Source: CAVQWT01 sp963717705 (GTDB taxonomy: Bacteria > Pseudomonadota > Gammaproteobacteria > Burkholderiales > Casimicrobiaceae). From it: a stretch of 64,000 bases of DNA. Each line of letters starts with the position of its first letter. The first letter of the stretch is position 1. A model generated the notes under the pieces. That model searched no databases. It had not been told where the DNA came from and worked only from the letters and a program-made list of their open reading frames with translations. A program made the position numbers and the translations under genes. This document shows positions 1 to 6,723 of the stretch, piece by piece. Location of the stretch: the NCBI GenBank assembly GCA_963717705.1, contig CAVQWT010000003.1, positions 201,163-265,162 on the forward strand, in the 5' to 3' direction.

Positions 1-1
1 C

Positions 2-37
2 CGGGTGCTGGTGGATCTGCGCAGCAGCATGCGCTGA
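2..37 (+). CDS. C-terminal tail of an upstream gene (partial)
   Basis: The first bases read in one frame as RVLVDLRSSMR followed by TGA at 35-37, so this is probably the last 11 codons of a plus-strand gene that starts before the window. The tail is too short to assign a family. It is called only because the codons have the strong G/C third-position bias of the neighbouring genes and because a gene would otherwise be missing ahead of the next start. Confidence 0.35.
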   Translation, partial: RVLVDLRSSMR

Positions 38-165
38 GCGCTTCCGTCCCTGCGGCGCATCGCCGCAATGCACACCCGCGAATGCCCACCGCGCGACCTT
101 CGTTTGTATACTGTTGCCAGGGTTTCAATCGCGGGATTTTTTGGACGGACGACCACGCCACGACC

Positions 166-792
166 ATGAGCGACGCACTGAACTACCTAGTCAAGGCCCG
201 GCCCGAGGCGATGGGCGCGTACTTCAAGTTCCTGAAGGGCGCCGGCACCCACCTCGACCCGAAGACGCGCAACCTCATTTCGGTGATCACCAAGGTGCAC
301 GCGCAAACCGAGAACGGCCTGCGCCAGTACCTGACGCGCGCCTTGCGCGAAGGCGCGACCGCCGACGAGATCCTCGACGCGCTGCTGATGGCGTTTCCCG
401 CGCTGGGGTTGGCGAAGATCGTCTGGGCCGTGGACGTGATCCTCGGCATGGACCTGCCGCAGTTCCGCCTCGACCGCGAGGCCGTCGCACCGTGCTGGCA
501 CGACGTCGCGCCGGTCAGCGCGCTGAAGGCGGGGAAGACGACCTACGTCGACTGCGACGGGCGCAATCTCTTCGTCTACCGGAAGGGCACGACGATCAAG
601 GTCTACGACAGCCGCTGCCCGCACCAGGTGACCAACATCCCGCACCTGGCGCTCGCCGGGACGACGCTGACCTGCCCGAAGCACGAGTGGGCGTTCGACC
701 TCGAGAGCGGCCGCTGCATCGCCAAGGGCGACCGGCCGCTGACCGAATTCCCGCACAAGGTCGAGCAGCGGCGGCTGCTGGCGTTCTGGTAG
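166..792 (+). CDS. Carboxymuconolactone decarboxylase-like / Rieske [2Fe-2S] fusion protein
   Basis: Protein of 208 aa with two parts. Residues about 10-100 resemble the all-helical CMD/AhpD fold, but the redox CxxC usual in AhpD is absent (the matching stretch reads VHAQTENGLRQY). Residues about 110-208 form a Rieske domain with C151-x-H153, a 16-residue spacer and C170-x2-H173, the standard ligand set for a [2Fe-2S] cluster. I place the start at the ATG at 166, where CMD similarity begins; an in-frame ATG at 82 would add a tail with no family character. There is no signal peptide, so it should be cytoplasmic. An SQR-like flavoprotein follows on the same strand after a 135-bp gap. A role as small electron carrier or sensor is inference only. 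Confidence 0.8.
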   Translation: MSDALNYLVKARPEAMGAYFKFLKGAGTHLDPKTRNLISVITKVHAQTENGLRQYLTRALREGATADEILDALLMAFPALGLAKIVWAVDVILGMDLPQFRLDREAVAPCWHDVAPVSALKAGKTTYVDCDGRNLFVYRKGTTIKVYDSRCPHQVTNIPHLALAGTTLTCPKHEWAFDLESGRCIAKGDRPLTEFPHKVEQRRLLAFW

Positions 793-814
793 CGACGGTT
801 CGCCGCACCGCCCC

Positions 815-828
815 TTGACGCACGTCAA
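815..828 (+). promoter_or_regulatory. FNR/DNR-like palindrome upstream of the SQR-CBS gene
   Basis: TTGACGCACGTCAA is a perfect 6-2-6 palindrome matching the CRP/FNR-family layout TTGAY-N4-RTCAA. It lies 100 bp before the start at 928. Its centre at 821.5 with a weak -10-like AACACT near 851-856 would give the usual class II spacing (-41.5) to a start site near 863. A second G/C palindrome, GGCGCCGCGGCGCC, follows at 832-845. The match is seen in the sequence; control by oxygen or nitric oxide is inference. Confidence 0.5.
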
Positions 829-927
829 CGGGGCGCCGCGGCGCCGGTGCAACACTGGGCACGGGCATGCTCCGCCGCCCGGCTGGGTGGTCGCGGGCAG
901 CGCGCCCGCACGGGAGACGACCCCGCC

Positions 928-2628
928 ATGAAGAACATCGTGATCCTCGGCGCCGGCACCGGCGGCGCACTGTCGGCCAACCTGCTCTCGCACCGGCTGA
1001 ACCTGGCGGAGTGGAAGATCACCGTGATCGACCGCGCCGACCTGCACGTCTACCAGCCGGGACTGCTGTTCCTGCCGTTCGGCATGTACGGCTACCGCGA
1101 GCAGGCCGACGTCGTGAAGCCGATCGTCGAGCCGTTGCCGCGCGGCGTCGAGTTCGTCACGTCCGAGGTCCACCTGATCGACCACGAGCGGCGCGAAATC
1201 CACACCGGGCAGGGCAACCTCCCCTACGACTTCCTGATCTGCGCGCTGGGCTGCCGCACCGCGCCCGAGGAGATCGAGGGCATGGCGCCGGCGATGGGTC
1301 GCGACGTGCACACCTTCTACACCCTCGAAGGCGCGCTGGCGATGCGCGAGGCGATCGCCGGCATGAAGCAAGGCAAGCTCGTCATCGACATCTGCGAAAT
1401 GCCGATCAAGTGCCCGGTCGCGCCGCTCGAGTTCGCGTTTCTCGCCGACTGGCACTTCCGCGAAAAGGGAATCCGCGACCGCATCGAGATCTCGTTGGTC
1501 ACGCCGTACACGGGCGCGTTCACCAAGCCCAACGCCAACCGCATCCTGTCGAAGGTCGCCGAGGAGAAGGGCATCCGCGTGGTGCCGAACTTCGCGACGT
1601 CCGCCGTCGACACCGACAAGCGGGTGATCCGCACGTTCGACGGCCGCACCGTCGAGTACGACCTGCTGTGCGCGATCCCCCCCAACCTCGGACCGGCGGT
1701 GATCGACGGCTCGGACCTGGGCGACGGCGCCGGCTACGCGCTGACCGATCCGCGGACGCTGAAGAGCCGCAAGGCCGAGCGCATCTACCTTCTGGGCGAC
1801 AACACCAACGTCGCGACGTCGAAGGCGGGTTCGGTCGCCCACTTCGAGGCGGAAACGGTCGTCGAGAACCTGCTGCGCGAGATCGACGGCAAGCCCGCGC
1901 TGCAGACCTTCGACGGCCACGCCAACTGCTTCGTCGAGACCGGATACCACAAGGCGATGCTGCTCGACTTCAACTACGACATCGAGCCGCTCGAGGGCTC
2001 GTTTCCGCTGCCGCTCGCGGGACCCTTCTCGCTGCTCGAGGAGAGCCACCTCAACCACCTGGGCAAGCTCGCGTTCAAGTGGGTGTACTGGAACATGCTG
2101 CTGCCGGGCCACCTTCCCAACGTGCCCCTGCTGCCCGCGCACATGAGCTTCATGGGCAAGGACCTCAACGGGGCGCCGCAGATCCGCGTCGCGCGGGCGA
2201 TGCACGTCAGCGACGTGATGACCAGTGAGGTCGTGTCGGTCCGCCAGGGCTCGGCGCTGCCGGCGGCCGCCGAGCTGATGGTCGCGAAGAAGGTGAGCGG
2301 GCTGCCGGTGCTCGACGCCGAGGACCGGCTGGTCGGGATCCTGACCAGCGCCGATTTCATGTCGGCGATGAACCTCGAGGCCGGCGTCGTCTCGAGCGCG
2401 CTGGAGAGCCTCGTGCGCAAGCGCCGCGTGCGCAAGGGCATGGGCACGATCGTCGACGACATCATGACCCGGGATCCGATCACCATCCGCGCCGACGACA
2501 CGCTGGAGCACGCGATCCGGCGGATGGACAAGAACAAGATCAAGCGGCTCGTCGTCACCGACAGCCTCCATCACGTTCGCGGCATCGTCTCGCGCTCCGA
2601 CGTGGTGAAGCTGTTCGCGGCGAAGTAG
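928..2628 (+). CDS. SQR-like FAD flavoprotein with C-terminal CBS domain pair
   Basis: 566 aa. The first ~390 residues are a sulfide:quinone oxidoreductase/flavocytochrome c sulfide dehydrogenase-type flavoprotein: dinucleotide-binding GAGTGG at residues 9-14, a second FAD motif LLGDNTN, and cysteines at 105, 109, 156 and 162 in the region where SQRs carry redox-active cysteines (the motif CEMPIKCPVAP matches the SQR CPAAP-type motif). Residues ~430-566 hold two CBS repeats (AMHVSDVMTSEVVSV and DDIMTRDPITI), which usually bind adenosyl ligands and regulate activity. The start at ATG 928 follows GGGAGACGA. The FNR-like box at 815-828 lies upstream. Sulfide or polysulfide oxidation is likely; energy-sensing regulation through CBS is inference. 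Confidence 0.85.
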   Translation: MKNIVILGAGTGGALSANLLSHRLNLAEWKITVIDRADLHVYQPGLLFLPFGMYGYREQADVVKPIVEPLPRGVEFVTSEVHLIDHERREIHTGQGNLPYDFLICALGCRTAPEEIEGMAPAMGRDVHTFYTLEGALAMREAIAGMKQGKLVIDICEMPIKCPVAPLEFAFLADWHFREKGIRDRIEISLVTPYTGAFTKPNANRILSKVAEEKGIRVVPNFATSAVDTDKRVIRTFDGRTVEYDLLCAIPPNLGPAVIDGSDLGDGAGYALTDPRTLKSRKAERIYLLGDNTNVATSKAGSVAHFEAETVVENLLREIDGKPALQTFDGHANCFVETGYHKAMLLDFNYDIEPLEGSFPLPLAGPFSLLEESHLNHLGKLAFKWVYWNMLLPGHLPNVPLLPAHMSFMGKDLNGAPQIRVARAMHVSDVMTSEVVSVRQGSALPAAAELMVAKKVSGLPVLDAEDRLVGILTSADFMSAMNLEAGVVSSALESLVRKRRVRKGMGTIVDDIMTRDPITIRADDTLEHAIRRMDKNKIKRLVVTDSLHHVRGIVSRSDVVKLFAAK

Positions 2629-2699
2629 CCGGGGCGCACGCGCCGGTCGCGCGGCGCGGATGCCGTCGCGACGCGAGGGTGAGGCCGCGGCGGCCGCGG

Positions 2700-3527
2700 T
2701 CAGGGCTTGACGACGAGGACTGCGCCGGCGGCCAGTCCGACGATCCGGTGAGCGTTGCCGCCGAGGTGGAGCCGGCCGTGGCTGCCCGGGCCGCCGCGTC
2801 CCGCGACGATCAGGTCGGCGCCCGCTTCGGCGGCCAGCGCGACGATGGCCTCGGCCGCGCGGCCGGCGACGACGCGGCCGTCGACCGTTGCACCCAGGCC
2901 CCGGGCAATCGCGATCGCGCCCGCCACGGCGGCCTCGGCGCCGGCGCGCTCGTCCGGCGTGTCGTGGACGGCCACCGACACCACCGTCAGCGGCAGCCCG
3001 GCGTCGACCGCGACGCGCGCCGCGGCACCGACGACACCCGGCGCCGCGGGCGTGCCGTCCACGGCTGCCAGCACGCGCCGCGTCCACGGGCGGGCGGCGC
3101 GCGGGACCAGCAGCGCGCTGCACGGCGCGTGCGTCGCCACCCTGCCGACCAGTTCGCCCACCAGCAGATTGGCGAGAACGCTCTGCTTGCCGCGCCGGCG
3201 GATCACGATCAGGTCGGCGCCACGGTCCTGCGCTTCCGCGATGATCTCCCGGTAGGGTTCGTGGCCGCGCCGCACGCGGACGTCGAGCTCGACCCCCGCC
3301 GCCTTCGCCTCGCCGCGCAATCGCGTGATCCGCGCGAAGGCGTCGGCTTCGACGCGCGCCACGGCCTCGGGCGCCACCGTTTCGTACTCGACGTTGCTGA
3401 CGATGGGCAGCACCGCCGCAAGCGGCAACCCGCCCCGCCGGGCCAGTTCGAACGCGACGCGCTCGGCGCCGACGTCGAAATCGGTGTGCTCGGTCGCGAG
3501 CAGCAGGCGCGTGAAGGTGGAGGTCAT
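2700..3527 (-). CDS. Tandem universal stress protein (UspA family)
   Basis: 275 aa with two Usp domains. Domain 1 (about 1-145) starts FTRLLLATEHTDF and ends in a phosphate-binding strand SALLVPRA; domain 2 (about 148-275) starts RRVLAAVDGT and carries the nucleotide loop motif GRGGPGSHGRLHLGGNAHRIV. The second domain keeps the G-2x-G-9x-G(S/T) ATP-binding signature; the first is degenerate. It is the last gene of the minus-strand soe operon, 10 bp after the DUF1634 gene, so it is probably co-expressed with sulfite oxidation. Its role there is unknown; stress-coupled nucleotide sensing is the family expectation. Confidence 0.9.
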   Translation of the reverse strand: MTSTFTRLLLATEHTDFDVGAERVAFELARRGGLPLAAVLPIVSNVEYETVAPEAVARVEADAFARITRLRGEAKAAGVELDVRVRRGHEPYREIIAEAQDRGADLIVIRRRGKQSVLANLLVGELVGRVATHAPCSALLVPRAARPWTRRVLAAVDGTPAAPGVVGAAARVAVDAGLPLTVVSVAVHDTPDERAGAEAAVAGAIAIARGLGATVDGRVVAGRAAEAIVALAAEAGADLIVAGRGGPGSHGRLHLGGNAHRIVGLAAGAVLVVKP

Positions 3528-3537
3528 GGCGGCGCCC

Positions 3538-3963
3538 TCAATGCCCCGCGGTCAGCACGCCCGACGCCGCGAGCAGCAGGATCGCGATCTCGGCCGCGCA
3601 GATCGTCGCGTAGACCCGATCGCCGCGGCGCAGGTAAGCGGGAACCAACGCCGCCAGGCAGACGAGCGAGCAGCCGGCAAGAATGGCGATGCCGCCGAGG
3701 CTCGCGAACTCGCCCTTGCCGAGGTGCGCCAGCCAGCCCCAGCCGGTCGGGGTGCCGGTCTGCTTCAGGTAATCGGCGAGCGGCAGGCTCCAGAGCTCCG
3801 GCAGGCGGTCCACGGGAACGTGCGATGGCAGCGCGCCGAAGGCATACGCCAGGAACCCGGCGACCAGGATCGCGAACCCGCCCTTGGCCGTCAGGTCGAG
3901 CAGCCGCGCATACAGGCGCTGGTCGCTTCGCGCCGGATCGCCGGCGTCGCGTTCGTGGTTCAT
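3538..3963 (-). CDS. DUF1634-type inner-membrane protein
   Basis: 141 aa with three hydrophobic segments (about 26-45, 88-108 and 119-138) and a conserved-looking loop between the first two. Small proteins of this kind (DUF1634) commonly sit beside TauE/SafE sulfite exporters, and here the gene starts 7 bp after tauE ends. I chose the ATG at 3963 because GAGG lies 6 nt ahead of it; a GTG two codons upstream is also open. Likely an accessory subunit or partner of the exporter, although the biochemical role of the family is not established. Confidence 0.75.
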   Translation of the reverse strand: MNHERDAGDPARSDQRLYARLLDLTAKGGFAILVAGFLAYAFGALPSHVPVDRLPELWSLPLADYLKQTGTPTGWGWLAHLGKGEFASLGGIAILAGCSLVCLAALVPAYLRRGDRVYATICAAEIAILLLAASGVLTAGH

Positions 3964-3970
3964 CGGCACC

Positions 3971-4924
3971 TCAATTCCAGATCCCCAGGCCCTTCAGCAG
4001 CGCGCGCAAGCCGGAGAACAGCAGCAGTCCCAGCACCAGCCGGCGGACGACGGCGGCTTTCATCACCGTCAGCAGCCGCGCGCCGATGCGCGCACCGAGC
4101 ATCATGCCGATGACCGAAGGCACGGCGATGGCGGCCAGCACCGCCCCCTTGTTCAGGTAGACCCACGCGGCCGACGAGTCGACCAGCGACAGGATGAAGC
4201 TCGACGTCCCCGCGGAGACCTTGAGCGGTGCGCCCATCAGCAGGTTCAGCACCGGGACGTTGGCCCAGCCCGCCCCCATCCCGAACATCCCCGCCAGCAT
4301 GCCGATGCCGGTGAACAGCACCAGCCCGAGCGGCGTGCGATGCACCCGCCAGTCGATGTCGCGCCCGCTCGCCGCGTCGTGGAAGACGCCGTGGATGCCG
4401 AGCGCTGCCGACAGCCGGTCGGGTGCGGCGACGTCGGGCAGCTCGGACTTCCGCGCCGTCGCCATCAGCGCGACGATGCCCAGGATGGTGGCGCCGAGCG
4501 CGATCTGCACCGTCGCCGCCGGCAGCGCGAGGCCGATCATCGCCCCGGCGATCGAGCTGGCGGAGGCCAGCAGCGCGAGCGGCAGCGCAAGCCGCAGGTC
4601 CGCGAGCCCGACGCGGAGCAGGTTGGGGCCGGCGGCGAGCGCGCTGGCCAGCGCCACCAGCAGCCCGGCGCCGCGCACGAAGTCGAGATGGAACGGAAAG
4701 AATCCGCTGACGATGGGCACGAACAGCACGCCGCCGCCGACGCCCGCGGGGACCGCGACGATGCCCAGCGCGAAGCACACGACGAACAGCGCCAGCGGCC
4801 AGACCCACCACGCCGTCGCGGCCGCGGACCCCGCAGCCACCGCGTCGACCGCGTGCGCCGGATCGACGCCGCCAGCGAGCACGAGCAGCAGGATCGCCAT
4901 GACGCGTCGCCGGCGGGCGGTCAC
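3971..4924 (-). CDS. tauE: TauE/SafE-family sulfite/organosulfonate exporter
   Basis: About 317 aa, with roughly eight hydrophobic segments and the two glycine-rich repeats of TauE/SafE permeases (VPAGVGGGVLFVPIV and GMFGMGAGWANVPVLN). The family moves small anions such as sulfite, sulfoacetate or sulfonates across the inner membrane. Two starts are possible. GTG at 4924 overlaps the soeC stop by 4 nt (GTGA) and puts an RRRR stretch ahead of the first helix. ATG at 4900 would give 309 aa. I report the coupled GTG start. Placement directly behind soeABC suggests export of excess sulfite (inference). Confidence 0.88.
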   Translation of the reverse strand: MTARRRRVMAILLLVLAGGVDPAHAVDAVAAGSAAATAWWVWPLALFVVCFALGIVAVPAGVGGGVLFVPIVSGFFPFHLDFVRGAGLLVALASALAAGPNLLRVGLADLRLALPLALLASASSIAGAMIGLALPAATVQIALGATILGIVALMATARKSELPDVAAPDRLSAALGIHGVFHDAASGRDIDWRVHRTPLGLVLFTGIGMLAGMFGMGAGWANVPVLNLLMGAPLKVSAGTSSFILSLVDSSAAWVYLNKGAVLAAIAVPSVIGMMLGARIGARLLTVMKAAVVRRLVLGLLLFSGLRALLKGLGIWN

Positions 4925-5853
4925 GACATCGCCTGGTAGTAGAGATTCTGCGGGTGGTTGGCCTCGGCGAAGAAATACCAGCGCTCCGCCAGCAGCCCGA
5001 GGTATTGCAGCGCGAACGCCGCGACGAGCACCGGCGCCGACGCGCCGCCGAACGCCAGCAGCGCGATCGGCGCGGCGAACGCCAGCAGCAGGAACGACCA
5101 CTTGATCGCGCGCATCTTCGCCGGCGTCGCGCCATGGAAGAACTCGCGGGTGTTGAACGAGCCTCCCATCAGCCCCTGCGAGCGCTGCGCGATCTGCGGA
5201 TGCGGGACCCCGATCGCCGTCTGCAGCGTCGACTTCGGGCGCAGCGCGCGATTGCGGGCCAGCGACGCAATCCGCGTCGCCGCGCCGGCGAGCGTCAGCA
5301 GCAGCGCGGCCAGCGCGTACGGCGCGGAAAGCGACGAGCCGGCGAGCGCCGCGTACGCAGCGGCCAGCACCGCGCCCGAGGCGCAGCCCAGCAGCAGGTA
5401 GTTGAGCGGCGTCAGCGGCGTCGCCCACTCCTGCAGCAGGCGCAGCGACGCGTAGATCATCCCGGTGCAGACGAAGAGCGCGATGGCGAGCACGGCCGTC
5501 GCAGCGCCCAGCACGCCCGTCCCGCCCAGGCCCGCGAAGTGGGCGGCGCTCCACAGGAACACCCCGGCCATGAACAGCGGCAGCACGATGACCTCGCGCG
5601 ACAGCCACGACGTCCGCCAGCGCGACGCGGCACGCCACCCGCGCTCCGGCCGGCCGAGATGGAAGACCGACGCGACGAGCCCGGCGCCGGTCAGCGCGAG
5701 CGCGAGCGCGCCGCCGCCGACCAGGAACGGCATGCCCGGCTTCGGCACCAGCCCGGCCAGCGCGGCGACCTCGGTCGCGAACAGGACGAGGAACAGGCCC
5801 TGGCCGGCGCCGATCAGCGTGGTGAGAAGGAGGACCGAGAATGCGGGATGCAT
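4921..5853 (-). CDS. soeC: Sulfite dehydrogenase membrane anchor SoeC (DmsC family)
   Basis: 310 aa with about eight transmembrane helices, of the DmsC type that anchors molybdopterin/iron-sulfur dehydrogenases to the inner membrane and exchanges electrons with quinone. Family hallmarks include VFHLGRPERGW after the third helix and ALQYLGLLAERWYFFAEANHPQN near the C-terminus. It lies 45 bp after soeB in the order soeA-soeB-soeC seen in sulfur oxidisers that oxidise sulfite in the cytoplasm. Its stop overlaps the GTG start proposed for tauE. Confidence 0.92.
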   Translation of the reverse strand: MHPAFSVLLLTTLIGAGQGLFLVLFATEVAALAGLVPKPGMPFLVGGGALALALTGAGLVASVFHLGRPERGWRAASRWRTSWLSREVIVLPLFMAGVFLWSAAHFAGLGGTGVLGAATAVLAIALFVCTGMIYASLRLLQEWATPLTPLNYLLLGCASGAVLAAAYAALAGSSLSAPYALAALLLTLAGAATRIASLARNRALRPKSTLQTAIGVPHPQIAQRSQGLMGGSFNTREFFHGATPAKMRAIKWSFLLLAFAAPIALLAFGGASAPVLVAAFALQYLGLLAERWYFFAEANHPQNLYYQAMS

Positions 5854-5898
5854 GGCAGCGTGGCGTGATGGCGGGGCAACGGCGGCGGGACCCGCGCG

Positions 5899-6627
5899 TC
5901 AGGTCGCGAAATCCTCGGTGGCGCCGAATGGAAACGCCGGTCCCGGCTCGGCGCCGTCGACGCGCAGCGGATTCTCGGCGCGCACGAGGTCGTCCGGATG
6001 CAGCGGCAGCTCGGTCTTGCGGCGCGGCAGGTAGCGGTTGGCCGGGCGCGTCGCCTGCTCCGGCATCAGCGTGTAGCCGGCGCGATCGCGGATCGCCTTC
6101 GAGACGATCGACTCCGGGTCGTGGACGTCGCCGAACAGGCGCGCGTTGGTCGGGCACGCCAGCACGCACGACGGCTTGCGGTCGCGCTCGGCCAGCGCCG
6201 GGTCGTAGATGCGGTCGACGCAGAGCGTGCACTTGGTCATCACCTGCCGCTTCTCGTCGAGCTCGCGCACACCGTAGGGACAGGCCCAGGCGCAGTACTT
6301 GCAGCCGATGCACTTGTCGTAGTCGACCAGCACGATGCCGTCCTCGGCGCGCTTGTAGCTGGCGCCGGTCGGGCACACCGGGACGCAGGGCGGATCCTCG
6401 CAGTGCAGGCACGACTTGGGGAAGTGGACGGTCTGCGTGTCCGGATACGTGCCGACCTCGAAGGTCTGCACGCGGTTGAAGAACGTTCCCGTCGGATCCG
6501 CGCCGTAGGGGTTGAGATCGGCGAGCGGCCCCGCCGAGCCCGAGGTGTTCCACTCCTTGCAGCTCGTGACGCAGGCATGGCAGCCGACGCACACGTTGAG
6601 GTCGATGACCAACGCGAGCTGGGTCAT
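5899..6627 (-). CDS. soeB: Sulfite dehydrogenase iron-sulfur subunit SoeB
   Basis: 242 aa ferredoxin-like subunit with four [4Fe-4S] cysteine sets: CVGCHACVTSCKEWN near the N-terminus, CLHCEDPPCVPVCPTGA, CIGCKYCAWACPYG and CTLCVDRI...CVLACP. It passes electrons from the SoeA molybdenum centre to SoeC and the quinone pool. There is no Tat signal, consistent with a cytoplasm-facing Soe complex rather than periplasmic PhsB/DmsB. Its ATG (6627) overlaps the stop of the last of three tandem mini-ORFs described at 6624-6723 and is preceded by GGAAGG. Confidence 0.93.
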   Translation of the reverse strand: MTQLALVIDLNVCVGCHACVTSCKEWNTSGSAGPLADLNPYGADPTGTFFNRVQTFEVGTYPDTQTVHFPKSCLHCEDPPCVPVCPTGASYKRAEDGIVLVDYDKCIGCKYCAWACPYGVRELDEKRQVMTKCTLCVDRIYDPALAERDRKPSCVLACPTNARLFGDVHDPESIVSKAIRDRAGYTLMPEQATRPANRYLPRRKTELPLHPDDLVRAENPLRVDGAEPGPAFPFGATEDFAT

Positions 6628-6723
6628 CGCGAGCCTTCCGCGCCGTCGAGCCGGGTCATCGCGAGCCTCCCCGGCGATCGGGCCGCGTCATCGCGCGCAC
6701 TCCCGGCGATGGCGCGGCGTCAT
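6624..6723 (-). repeat. Three 32-bp tandem repeats forming a ladder of coupled 11-codon mini-ORFs between soeA and soeB
   Basis: On the minus strand three 32-bp units begin at 6723, 6691 and 6659, and a fourth partial unit is the soeB start itself at 6627. Each unit has an ATG, an SD-like GGGAG, GGGGAGG or GGAAGG, and ends in TGA that overlaps the next ATG as ATGA. The encoded peptides are MTPRHRRECAR (6688-6723), MTRPDRRGGSR (6656-6691) and MTRLDGAEGSR (6624-6659). The soeA stop overlaps the first ATG in the same way. The soeB translation-initiation region therefore appears tandemly duplicated, with codon-level coupling kept through every step. Translation of the peptides is not shown. Confidence 0.8.

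Noticed and set aside
832..845. GGCGCCGCGGCGCC as a terminator
   Set aside because: It is palindromic but has no U-run on either side and lies within a probable promoter region.
187..3123. Very long minus-strand open frame, and many similar ones such as 2679-4160 (+) and 44285-47482 (-)
   Set aside because: These are frames antisense or out of phase to recognisable genes, rich in Arg, Pro and Ala or repeated RRR/HQ runs, as expected at about 70% G+C where stop codons are rare. They show no family motifs.
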